Assembly: GCA_046160865.1 (NCBI GenBank)
Contig: JBJXHG010000127.1
Location: 1 to 15,761, forward strand
Direction of reading: 5' to 3'
Length of the DNA: 15,761 nt
Source of the DNA: JBJXHG01 sp046160865
GTDB lineage: Bacteria > Planctomycetota > UBA1135 > GCA-002686595
The notes below the pieces were generated by a model. It saw only the letters and a list, made by a program, of their open reading frames with translations. It was not told the DNA's origin and did no database searches. The first letter of the stretch is position 1. Each line of letters opens with the position of its first letter. This document shows positions 9,281 through 15,761 of the stretch, piece after piece. The translations under genes and the position numbers were made by a program.

Positions 9281-11215
9281 TCAGCGCGCGGCCGCGGCGT
9301 TCATCGCTTGGTTGCGCACGTGATCGGTGTAGTTCGCCGGGAAGCTCATCCCGGTCGTGTGACACCAACCCGTCACGTGACCCATGCTGTTGCCGCTCGG
9401 CAGTTGTCCGCGAAACTGCTCGACCGTCCCGTCCTCCGGGTCGCTGAGTAAGAACGACGCGAGCGTATTGCACGCCGTCGAGCCCGAGTTCGACGTCGTC
9501 CAGAAGTACACCTCGGCGCGCGCCCAGGTCGGGATGCCGGCGAGCCACGTCGCCGCTCCCGCGGGCGTCATGTTGTTGTTGACGCCGCACGCGAAGCCGC
9601 CGAGCGATGCGAGCGGCGTGCCTTGGTACGGCGTCGCCACGCTCTGGATGCGGCGCGCGCCGATCGCGTGGTCGAGGCCGCTCGCGTAGTACGTGTAGAG
9701 GTGGAGCGCCGCTGCGCCGCCTTGGCTGTGCGCGACGATGCCGAACGACGTCAGTCCCGCTTGCTGCGCCGCTTGGTCCAGGAGCTGTGCGAACTCGTCG
9801 TGCGTGCGGTTCGCGTTGGGATCGAGGAACACGACCTTCGGCTGCGTGAAGTCCGCCGCGGGCCAGACGTTCCCACCTGAGCAGTAGCCGTGCACGAGCG
9901 CGAGCGCCGGCACGCGCGGCTTCGGTTGCGGGCGCGCCGGTGAGTGGCCCGCGATCGTCGCGGCCGAGCCGCCGGTGAGCATCTGCGGCGTGATCGCGAC
10001 GTGTGACGTCGCGTTCGATTGCGGCAACGCCGGCGTGTCGACGGCGAAGCGTTCCACTTGGTCGAACACGGCGTCCGTGCCGGGATCCTGCACGCGCACG
10101 TGTCGCAGCTCGAGCTCGCCGCGCGCGCGGTCGATGCGCGCGACGTCGAGCCACGCGAGGTCGAGATCGAGCGACAACGTCCACAGGCCGGCGCGCAGCT
10201 CGGGCGTCTCCATGCGCGACAGCCAGCACACCGGCACGAGCGCACCGCTCTCGTCGTGGCCCCACACTTCCGCGGAGACGTGCAAGCGCGATACCGGCGC
10301 CAGCGGCAGCGCCGCGAGCTCGAAGCGCACATACTCGTCGCCGATCGTGCGCGCGCTCACACCGCCCTCGAAGAGCGTCGCGCGCTCGAGGACGGTGAAC
10401 GAAAGCGGCGCGCTGCGCAGGAACGGAGCGTTCGCTCGAGTGACGCCGCGCATCTCGACGCGTGCGCGCACCTCGCCGCGCACGGATTCCGGCAGCACCG
10501 CGCCGAACACGCCGTCGCCCGGGGCGCCGTCCTCATGAGAGCCGTCGTCGTGCAGCGCGAGCGCGACGGTCGTGCCCGCGCTCTCGATCACGACGCGCGC
10601 GGACTCGACGTCGGCCACGTCGCCGCGCAAGCGCGCGGCGATTCCGATCGGCTCGTCGGTCACGAGCGTGTGTGTCGTGACGTGTGTCTCGAGCTCGACG
10701 TCGCCGGCCGTCCTCACGAGCAACCAGCCGGACGCCGGCGCGCGCGCAGCGGCCGGCGCTTCGACGCGCACGAGCCAGCGGCCGGCTTCGATGCGCTGCA
10801 CGTCGTGTCGCGCGACGACGTGGCCGAGCAGCTCGGCGGAGAACTCGATGTGCTGCGCGACGGCGAACGTTTCCGCGATCGGGCGCAGGTTCGCGCCGTC
10901 GCGTCCGACGTGCAGCGTCCACTCGCCCGCGTCGGGCGCGAGCAACGCGAGCGCGAGCTCGCCCGCACGATCGACGGCGACTTCGAGCACGGCGCTCCAG
11001 CCGCGCGCGTCGCGCTCGAACGCGAGCGGCTGGATCGCGGCGCGCGAGTACGTCGGCGTGGCCGACGGCGCCGGCAAGCGCACGACACCGGACAGGATGT
11101 CGCTCGCGGGCGCGGCGACTTGGCGGGGGATCGAGGTCTGCGCCGTGGCGAACGCGCTGAGCGCGAGGATGCCGAACGACGTGTACGCGAGACTCGGAAT
11201 CGAATGCGGGTGCAT
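9281..11215 (-). CDS. Secreted alpha/beta hydrolase resembling conditioned medium factor (CMF)
   Basis: A 644-residue protein with a signal peptide cut near AFATAQ (residues 21-26). The N-terminal 400 residues are beta-rich. They include DDGSHEDGAPGDGVFGA (223-239), a Ca-binding-like DGxxxDGxxGDGxF pattern seen in choice-of-anchor X-type domains. The C-terminal domain is a lipase-like hydrolase: ALVHGYCSGGNVW (439-451), nucleophile elbow IVAHSQGGAAALHLY (493-507) with Ser497, QSVATPYQGTPLAS (524-537), and a conserved-looking ending with GWCHTTGMSFPANY (616-629) and VRNQAMNAAAAR. From memory this combination matches the C-terminal region of Dictyostelium conditioned medium factor and bacterial homologues; no search was run. 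Ser497 plus an Asp (DPNANRTHDEF region or later) and His619 could form a triad. It is likely secreted or surface-bound. AGGAG eight bases upstream supports the start. Confidence 0.84.
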   Translation of the reverse strand: MHPHSIPSLAYTSFGILALSAFATAQTSIPRQVAAPASDILSGVVRLPAPSATPTYSRAAIQPLAFERDARGWSAVLEVAVDRAGELALALLAPDAGEWTLHVGRDGANLRPIAETFAVAQHIEFSAELLGHVVARHDVQRIEAGRWLVRVEAPAAARAPASGWLLVRTAGDVELETHVTTHTLVTDEPIGIAARLRGDVADVESARVVIESAGTTVALALHDDGSHEDGAPGDGVFGAVLPESVRGEVRARVEMRGVTRANAPFLRSAPLSFTVLERATLFEGGVSARTIGDEYVRFELAALPLAPVSRLHVSAEVWGHDESGALVPVCWLSRMETPELRAGLWTLSLDLDLAWLDVARIDRARGELELRHVRVQDPGTDAVFDQVERFAVDTPALPQSNATSHVAITPQMLTGGSAATIAGHSPARPQPKPRVPALALVHGYCSGGNVWPAADFTQPKVVFLDPNANRTHDEFAQLLDQAAQQAGLTSFGIVAHSQGGAAALHLYTYYASGLDHAIGARRIQSVATPYQGTPLASLGGFACGVNNNMTPAGAATWLAGIPTWARAEVYFWTTSNSGSTACNTLASFLLSDPEDGTVEQFRGQLPSGNSMGHVTGWCHTTGMSFPANYTDHVRNQAMNAAAAR

Positions 11216-11223
11216 GAGCGAAG

Positions 11224-11228
11224 CTCCT
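11224..11228 (-). promoter_or_regulatory. Shine-Dalgarno for the CMF-like hydrolase
   Basis: The minus strand reads AGGAG with eight bases before the ATG at 11215, ideal spacing. It lies just inside the gap that follows the stop of the 24-residue frame at 11237, so this gene can be translated independently of accC. Confidence 0.6.
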
Positions 11229-11236
11229 CTCCGGGG

Positions 11237-11311
11237 CTAGGAATCGAGCGAGAGCAGTACGTCGAGCTGCCGCAGTTCGTGTCGCGCGGCGACGATCGTG
11301 ATCTTCGTCAC
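11237..11311 (-). CDS. Possible 24-residue frame overlapping the end of accC (GTGA overlap)
   Basis: A GTG at 11311-11309 overlaps the accC stop codon TGA in the four bases GTGA, the typical arrangement of translationally coupled genes. It opens a frame ending in TAG at 11239-11237. The product VTKITIVAARHELRQLDVLL plus four residues (SLDS) looks protein-like, with alternating hydrophobic residues, unlike most shadow frames here. There is no dedicated ribosome binding site, and the length is too short for a family call. It could equally be the leftover of an older C-terminus of accC, or chance. Confidence 0.2.
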   Translation of the reverse strand: MTKITIVAARHELRQLDVLLSLDS

Positions 11312-12702
11312 GCCTTCGAGCTCTCTTTCGGTCGCGTCGTCTCCCGCTCGGCGGCCGGCCGCCAACCGGGGATCGAACGCGTATCGTACTCGCCCGCGCC
11401 GAACTCGGGGCTTTGCAGCACGGCGAGGTGCAGCGGCACCGTCGTTGCGACGCCTTGGATCTGCGCAGCCGTCAACGTGCGTAGCAACGTTTCGATCGCG
11501 CCAGCGCGTGTCGGCGCGTGCGCGATCACTTTGGCGATCAGCGAGTCGTAGTACGGCACGACTTCGTCGCCGCTTCCGAGGTGCGTGTCGACGCGCACGC
11601 GGCCCGGACCACGATCGGTCGGGATCTCGAAGCGTGCGAGCACGCCCGGCGAAGGCCGGAACGCGTTCGCCGGATCTTCGGCGTTGATACGGCACTCGAT
11701 CGCGTGCCCGCTCGCCGTGATCGCGCGCTGCTCGAGCCGCAGCGGATGGCGCGCGGCCGCTCTCAATTGCTCGGCGACGACGTCGATGCCGGTGATCATC
11801 TCGGTGACCGGATGCTCGACCTGCAAGCGCGTGTTCATCTCCATGAAGAAGAGCTCTCCGTGCTCGTCGCGCAGGTACTCGACCGTGCCGGCGCCGGAGT
11901 AACCAAGCGCAGCGGCCGCGCGTGCCGTCGCGGCGCCGAGCTCGTCGCGCTCGCGCGGCGTGAGTGCGGGGCTCGGGCTCTCCTCGATCAGCTTCTGGTG
12001 ATTGCGCTGGATCGAGCACTCGCGCTCGAAGAGGTGCACCGCGTGTCCGTGGCGATCGCCGAGCACTTGCACTTCGATGTGGCGTCCGCCCGTCAGGTAC
12101 TTCTCGAGGTAGAGCGCGCCGTTGCCGAACGCCGCTTGCGCTTCCGCGCTCGCGGCCGCGTACGCTTCGCGCAAGCTGCCTTCGTCGCGGGCGAGACGCA
12201 TGCCGCGTCCGCCGCCGCCCGCGTCGGCCTTGAGAATGACGGGATAGCCGATCGAGCGCGCGACCTCGACCCCTTGTGCGACGTCGCGCAGGAGACCGAG
12301 CGAGCCGGGGATCACCGGCAATCCGGCCGCGCGCATCGCTTCCTTCGCCGGCGACTTGAGGCCCATCTTCTGCATCACGGCCGGCGACGGACCGACGAAC
12401 GTGATGCCGTGCTGCTCGCACAGCGCCGCGAAGCGCGCGTTCTCGGCCAAGAAGCCCCAGCCGGGGTGGATCGCGCTCGCGCCGGTTTGACGCGCCACTT
12501 GCACGATGCGCTCGGCGCGCAAGTAGCTGTCCTTGGGGGCGGAGCCGCCGATGCACACGACCTCGTCGAACGCTTTCGTCCAACGCGCGCCGCGGTCGGC
12601 GTCGGAAACGACGCCGACGGTTGCGATGGACAGCGCGCGCGCGGTGCGTGCGATGCGGACGGCGACCTCGCCGCGATTGGCGATCAAGAGCTTGTGGAAC
12701 AT
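11308..12702 (-). CDS. accC: Biotin carboxylase subunit of acyl-CoA carboxylase
   Basis: This 464-residue enzyme uses ATP and bicarbonate to carboxylate biotin on a carrier protein, the first half-reaction of acetyl-, propionyl- or other acyl-CoA carboxylases. It is complete. The N-domain starts MFHKLLIANRGEVAVRI, with IHPGWGFLAEN (78-88). The ATP-grasp part has the glycine loop ADAGGGGRGMRL (159-170), ECSIQRNHQKLIEE (228-241) and EMNTRLQVEHPVTE (288-301). The C-part has IECRINAEDP (335-344, with the conserved Arg338). In the QRxHQK signature the usual second Arg is Asn234. There is no biotin-carrier domain (no MKM-type motif), so the carrier must be encoded elsewhere. It could pair with the carboxyltransferase at 1-1550, but the distance makes this uncertain. 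It is the first gene of the minus-strand block. Its start is divergent from 12984-15098 across a 281-bp gap. Confidence 0.94.
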   Translation of the reverse strand: MFHKLLIANRGEVAVRIARTARALSIATVGVVSDADRGARWTKAFDEVVCIGGSAPKDSYLRAERIVQVARQTGASAIHPGWGFLAENARFAALCEQHGITFVGPSPAVMQKMGLKSPAKEAMRAAGLPVIPGSLGLLRDVAQGVEVARSIGYPVILKADAGGGGRGMRLARDEGSLREAYAAASAEAQAAFGNGALYLEKYLTGGRHIEVQVLGDRHGHAVHLFERECSIQRNHQKLIEESPSPALTPRERDELGAATARAAAALGYSGAGTVEYLRDEHGELFFMEMNTRLQVEHPVTEMITGIDVVAEQLRAAARHPLRLEQRAITASGHAIECRINAEDPANAFRPSPGVLARFEIPTDRGPGRVRVDTHLGSGDEVVPYYDSLIAKVIAHAPTRAGAIETLLRTLTAAQIQGVATTVPLHLAVLQSPEFGAGEYDTRSIPGWRPAAERETTRPKESSKA

Positions 12703-12856
12703 GCGAATGGGCGCGCCGTCGCGAAGAAGCAGAGGTTATCAGCCCGCCGCGGAGCGGACCACGCTCGCGCTTCGGACGATTCCTCCGCATCGCGCCAACA
12801 AGGATGCGCAGCCCGGCCGCTGGCGCCGTGGCCGAGCACATCCGCAGCAGCGGTTT

Positions 12857-12908
12857 GCATTCGCACCACTCGCGCGCTCGCGACGGACGTGGTGAGGAAT
12901 GCGGGCTA
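12857..12908. repeat. Shorter copy of the palindromic intergenic repeat
   Basis: Bases 12885-12908 match 15304-15327 at 23 of 24 positions (GGACGTGGTGAG then G or A, then AATGCGGGCTA). The twenty bases 12876-12895 match the reverse complement of the left arm of the big element exactly. A degenerate left arm, GCATTCGCACCACTC at 12857-12871, can pair imperfectly with it, giving a hairpin of about 50 bp. Weak similarity may run on to about 12918 (CTTGG). It lies between accC and the 12984 gene. The remainder of that gap holds no gene that I can support and no clear promoter. Confidence 0.7.
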
Positions 12909-12983
12909 CCAGCCCTTGGCGAAAGTCATTCGGTCCGAGTTCAGACTCGAAGCACGTTCACCACCGGCTGCTACGCTCTGCGC

Positions 12984-15098
12984 ATGAAAAGGGGAGCAGT
13001 CGCCGCCGCGCTCGCGATCTTCGCATCGAACGCCATCGTGCCGGTGCGCGCGTTTCCTCCGGCGAACGACGTCGACGTCGCGCAGCAGCTGCGTGCGCTG
13101 GGCGCCGCATCGGCGGCCGAGCGCGCCGCCGCCGCGCGCTGGCTGTCGGGACATCTCTCGAGCGTGGATCTCGCCACGCTGCGCGATGCGCTCATCGCTG
13201 GCGACGCCGAAGCGGGGCGATGGATCACGTACGCGCTCGGCGAGCGCGACACGCACCTCGGTCTCGCGGTCGCGCTCGCGCGCGACGCCGACGCACGCCT
13301 GCAAGACATCGGCCGCGAGGTGATCGCCGAGCTCGCGCTGCGCTGGAGCCCGGGACGCGATCGCGCTCCGAAGCGCGGCAAGGACTTGCTCGAGGACTTG
13401 GAGAACGTCGGCGCGATGCCGATCGCGCTAAGCGCGAGCGGCACGGTCGCGACGCTCGTCGATCGCATCGCACGCGTCGCGTGGGACGGTCCGCGTCTCG
13501 TCGTCGATCCGCGGATCGCGGACGCGAGCTCCGCGGTACGTGCTCCCGAGCACAAAGGCGCGCCACTCGAAGTCGTGTTGACGATCGCGGATGCGCAGGA
13601 CGCCGAGCTCGTCGGTTTCGGCGCAATCGACGGCGAAGACGTGCCCGTGCGCTGGCTGTGCGTGACTCCGAAGTCGGCCGCGACCGAGAGCGGCTCGGCG
13701 CGCTTGAGCGCGTGGCTGCTCGATGCGGCGGACGTCGCACGCCCCGAGCGACGCGCACCGGCAGCGATCGCGCTCGCCGAGTCCGGCTGGCCGGCGGCGC
13801 TCGGTTGGCTCGAGGAGCGCGCGGCCGGGGATCGTGCCACGGGGGAGCGCGACGAGATCGCGTTCGACGCGCTGTGCGTCGCGGCGGCGCGCGGTCAGAT
13901 CGCGCGCGCGTTTTCGCACCCTGACGTGCGACGCGAGCTTCTCGAGCGCATGCGGCGCGAGCTCGCACGCGAGAGCGCCGCCGGTGACGCGCGTGCCGAA
14001 GCGATCGCTCGCGCTCTCGGTGCCGCCGGACCGCTCGGGCCGGGCGGTGAGGACCTCGCACTGCAGCTGCTCGAAGGCACGACGTCACTTCCGTTGCGCG
14101 AGCGCTGGCTGCGCCTCGTCGCCGTCGAAGGCGCGCGCACGTCGTCGGTCGCCGCGCGCCGCGCGGTCGCAGCGATCCTCGTCGAGACCGCTCGTCCGGC
14201 ACCGCTCGCGTTCCAAGCGCTGCGCGCGTGCGCCTCGATGGAGCCCGCACCGGACGGGCCGAAGCTCGCCGTGTTGCCATTCACTGGCGACGCGGGGCAG
14301 ATGCTCCGGAGCGATGCGCGGAACTTGATCGAGTGGTGCCGCGAGCGCGGATCGGTGGAGGAGCTCGTGCGTGCCGTGCGCGCGATCGGAGCAACGGGCG
14401 TGCGTTTCGAGCCCGCGCCGCGCGAAGCGTTCGGGGAGCCCACCGCGCTCGAGGAGACGTCGCGCATCCTCGACGTGTGCGAGTGGGCGCTCGCCGTGCG
14501 CGACGATGCGTATGCGGCCGAGTGCGTGCGCGCGCTCACGCAGCGCGGCGAAGTCGGCGCGATCGAGGACGCGGCGGCGCGCTGCGCGGCGTACGTGCGC
14601 GCCGGCTTCGGCGCGCGCATCGCAGCCGTCATCGAAGCGGCGCGCGCCGGTGCGACGTTGCCGAACAGCGTCGCGATGCTCGACGCGCTCGCGGTCCTTT
14701 CCGGCTGCGCGAGCGACGAGGCCGAGGCTCGGGCCCTCGCGCGTGCGAGCGACGGCGGTCCGTATCCGCGGCTCGACCTCGCGTGCCTCGGCGCGTTGAC
14801 GGCCTCGAAACGCGGCGTCGAGGCGCGCCATGCGCTCGTCGGCTGGCTGCCCGCATCGCGTGGCGCCGACCCGAAGGATCTACTCGCTGCGCTGACACGC
14901 GCGACGGACGCGCTGCTCGCTGCGCGGGCGGAAACGGAGCTGCGCGAATTCGTCGCGACCGTGCGCTCGGGCGCCCGCGGTACGGCCCCGGCCGTCCGCG
15001 CAGGCCTGCGCGTCGACCAATGGCCGGCGGCTCGCAAGCGCGCCGTCCGGCGCCTCGACACCCTCGATCGGCGACTCGCGGAGCTATCGGACGGCTGA
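12984..15098 (+). CDS. Exported, largely helical protein of unknown function (704 residues)
   Basis: I do not recognise a family with confidence. The ATG at 12984 begins a clear signal peptide, MKRGAVAAALAIFASNAIVP, cut near VRA (residue 23). The open frame runs further upstream, but that part lacks protein character and crosses the repeat. No obvious Shine-Dalgarno is present. After the leader, much of the sequence is Ala/Arg/Glu-rich and helical. It repeats helix pairs such as LRALGAASAAERAAAARWL and WITYALGERDTHLGLAVALA, suggesting HEAT- or armadillo-like solenoid packing. A more beta-like insert lies near residues 170-235 (RLVVDPRIADA, LEVVLTIADAQDAELVGFGA). No catalytic motif or membrane span beyond the leader is seen. 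A periplasmic scaffold or binding protein is the safest guess. The gene is flanked on both sides by copies of the palindromic repeat and precedes a BY-kinase gene. Confidence 0.78.
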   Translation: MKRGAVAAALAIFASNAIVPVRAFPPANDVDVAQQLRALGAASAAERAAAARWLSGHLSSVDLATLRDALIAGDAEAGRWITYALGERDTHLGLAVALARDADARLQDIGREVIAELALRWSPGRDRAPKRGKDLLEDLENVGAMPIALSASGTVATLVDRIARVAWDGPRLVVDPRIADASSAVRAPEHKGAPLEVVLTIADAQDAELVGFGAIDGEDVPVRWLCVTPKSAATESGSARLSAWLLDAADVARPERRAPAAIALAESGWPAALGWLEERAAGDRATGERDEIAFDALCVAAARGQIARAFSHPDVRRELLERMRRELARESAAGDARAEAIARALGAAGPLGPGGEDLALQLLEGTTSLPLRERWLRLVAVEGARTSSVAARRAVAAILVETARPAPLAFQALRACASMEPAPDGPKLAVLPFTGDAGQMLRSDARNLIEWCRERGSVEELVRAVRAIGATGVRFEPAPREAFGEPTALEETSRILDVCEWALAVRDDAYAAECVRALTQRGEVGAIEDAAARCAAYVRAGFGARIAAVIEAARAGATLPNSVAMLDALAVLSGCASDEAEARALARASDGGPYPRLDLACLGALTASKRGVEARHALVGWLPASRGADPKDLLAALTRATDALLAARAETELREFVATVRSGARGTAPAVRAGLRVDQWPAARKRAVRRLDTLDRRLAELSDG

Positions 15099-15148
15099 GC
15101 GCGGCCGCGGACCGTGGTTTCTGGCCCTGCGCACGCCCCGGAATCGTC

Positions 15149-15327
15149 GAGCCGGCATTTCTCACCACGTCCGTCGCGAGGTCGTGCCAGCTCGTTCGGA
15201 GCAAGGCGTTGGATCGGAATCGACCGGAGGTGACCTACCAGGTCAGCGAGGATCGATTCCGAGCCCACATCGCCGCTCCGAGCGAGCTCTCGCGACCGCA
15301 GCAGGACGTGGTGAGAAATGCGGGCTA
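15149..15327. repeat. Long imperfect inverted repeat (palindromic intergenic element)
   Basis: The element is symmetric about 15238. Outer arms 15150-15172 and 15304-15326 pair at every position but one (15154/15322). Inside them further matching blocks occur in almost the same register: GTCGCGAG at 15173-15180 with its complement near 15289-15296, AGCTCG(T/C)TCGGAGC at 15189-15202 with 15275-15288, and TCGGAATCGA at 15214-15223 with 15253-15262. At the centre, TGACCT (15231-15236) faces AGGTCA (15240-15245) across three bases. Weak matching may continue outward to GCCCC (15135-15139) and GGGGC (15336-15340). No coding capacity or target-site duplication is evident. It resembles a MITE or a large BIME/REP-like unit. 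The structure is directly seen; its nature is inferred. Confidence 0.82.
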
Positions 15328-15422
15328 GAGAGCTTGGGGCCTTTTCCGCGGCGCGCCGATGATCATGATGTCCGCCGCCGCCCGTTCGCCGGGTCCGGCG
15401 CCGTCGCCCTGCTCGCCGCCCT

Positions 15423-15426
15423 GGAG
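15423..15426 (+). promoter_or_regulatory. Ribosome binding site fixing the BY-kinase start
   Basis: GGAG at 15423-15426 stands nine bases before the ATG at 15436. Earlier ATGs at 15359, 15365 and 15368 are out of frame with the kinase, so this site decides the start. Confidence 0.55.
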
Positions 15427-15435
15427 TTCGTCCAA

Positions 15436-15761
15436 ATGTCCGTGTTCAAGAGCAACGTACCGAGCTCCGCGAAACTCGCCATCGCCGATCCCGAGGAGGC
15501 GAAGCGCATTCCCATTACGCACGAGGAGCTGGCCGTCGCGATCGCGCCGCGCAGCCAGATCGCCGAGCAGTTCCGCCGGCTGCGCAACTCGATCGTCGCG
15601 CTGAATCCGGAGGGCGCGCCGCGCAGCGTCGTCGTCACGAGCGCGCTGCGTGGCGAGGGCAAGTCCGTCGCGTCGCTCAACCTCGCGCTCGCGATGGCCG
15701 AGGTTCCCGGAACGCGCGTGCTCGTCATCGACGCCGATCTGCATCATCCCGCGATCGAGCA
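15436..15761 (+). CDS. CpsD/CapB-type BY-kinase or exopolysaccharide ATPase, N-terminal part only
   Basis: The first 108 residues are visible before the window ends. After a polar N-terminus the protein shows SQIAEQFRRLRNSI (40-53), the conserved helix before the nucleotide-binding core in bacterial tyrosine kinases and Wzc/CpsD proteins. Next come Walker A SALRGEGKSVASLNLALAMA (69-88, Lys76) and Walker A' VLVIDADLHHPAIE (95-108). This is the cytoplasmic ATPase module that, with a Wzz-type membrane activator, controls polymerisation and export of capsule or exopolysaccharide. The absence of membrane segments ahead of it suggests the stand-alone CpsD/CapB form rather than a Wzc fusion. The tyrosine cluster and Walker B lie outside the window, so kinase activity cannot be judged. 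A related ParA/MinD-type ATPase is the alternative, but the EQFRRLR helix favours the BY-kinase call. Confidence 0.85.
   Translation, partial: MSVFKSNVPSSAKLAIADPEEAKRIPITHEELAVAIAPRSQIAEQFRRLRNSIVALNPEGAPRSVVVTSALRGEGKSVASLNLALAMAEVPGTRVLVIDADLHHPAIE

Larger units (their letters stand above)
15099..15435. other. Intergenic region dominated by the palindromic element
   Basis: This 337-bp gap between the exported-protein gene and the BY-kinase gene contains no open frame that I can support. Its first 50 bases hold short GC palindromes (for example the ten bases from 15100 to 15109) without a T-run. Its middle is the long inverted repeat. Its last 100 bases hold a CCTTTT stretch (15340-15345), an ATG-rich stretch at 15359-15370 that is out of frame with the kinase, and the kinase ribosome binding site. 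I see no convincing promoter boxes. Confidence 0.6.

Noticed and set aside
12621..12983. Upstream extension of the 12984 gene to an ATG at 12621.
   Set aside because: The extra part overlaps the start of accC on the other strand, runs through the repeat, and would bury the signal peptide inside the protein.
10019..12987. Long plus-strand frames opposite the CMF-like gene and accC (10019-11551 and 11518-12987).
   Set aside because: They are antisense to recognisable enzymes, have Arg/Asp/His-rich composition and contain no domain.
13895..15268. Long minus-strand frame opposite the 12984 gene, extending into the palindromic repeat.
   Set aside because: Its composition is Ser/Arg/Ala-rich without motifs, and the plus-strand gene has a convincing signal peptide.
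15149..15327. The inverted repeat as a CRISPR unit or insertion sequence end.
   Set aside because: There is no regular spacer array and no transposase, and no target-site duplication is visible at the boundaries.
15359..15370. Cluster of ATG codons as the start of the BY-kinase.
   Set aside because: All are out of frame with the Walker A region; the ATG at 15436 is in frame and has a properly spaced GGAG.

Overview
The window is dense, very G+C-rich bacterial chromosome (roughly two thirds or more G+C by eye). Most genes carry long shadow frames on the opposite strand, as such codon usage produces. Several features suggest a planctomycete or a similar free-living Gram-negative lineage: many exported proteins of unknown role, a YHS-domain exported protein, a lipoprotein with repeated carboxypeptidase-regulatory-like folds, and a secreted hydrolase resembling conditioned medium factor. 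Myxococcota or Acidobacteriota cannot be excluded from sequence alone. I see no rRNA, tRNA, CRISPR array, transposase, integrase or phage gene.

Layout. The left edge is a minus-strand carboxyltransferase subunit (1-1550, C-terminus outside the window). It is divergent from a plus-strand lipoprotein made of about eight repeats (1634-3970). A long minus-strand block follows. Read in transcription order from right to left it holds: biotin carboxylase accC (12702-11308), a possible 24-residue overlapping reading frame, a secreted CMF-like alpha/beta hydrolase (11215-9281), an alpha/beta-hydrolase lipoprotein (9217-7688), a zinc-ribbon/HEXXH membrane protein (7616-6627), an exported YHS protein (6520-5453), and an exported protein of unknown function (5297-4524). 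This block ends at a good hairpin terminator (4500-4467). A small MmcQ/YjbR-family gene (4415-4050) lies beyond it. To the right of accC, on the plus strand, are an exported helical protein of unknown function (12984-15098) and the beginning of a BY-kinase/CpsD-type ATPase (15436 to the window end), probably the edge of an exopolysaccharide locus.

How the genes relate. The carboxyltransferase and the biotin carboxylase are two parts of a biotin-dependent acyl-CoA carboxylase or decarboxylase. They lie almost 10 kb apart and no biotin carrier protein is visible. The genes between them are mostly exported or membrane proteins, so the middle of the window is better viewed as a cell-envelope and secretion neighbourhood than as a metabolic operon.

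The most unusual non-coding feature is a long imperfect inverted repeat of about 179 bp at 15149-15327. Its outer arms pair at 21 of 22 or 23 positions. A shorter relative lies at 12857-12908, so two copies bracket the 12984-15098 gene. This looks like a dispersed palindromic repeat or MITE-like family and is the best candidate for something undescribed here.
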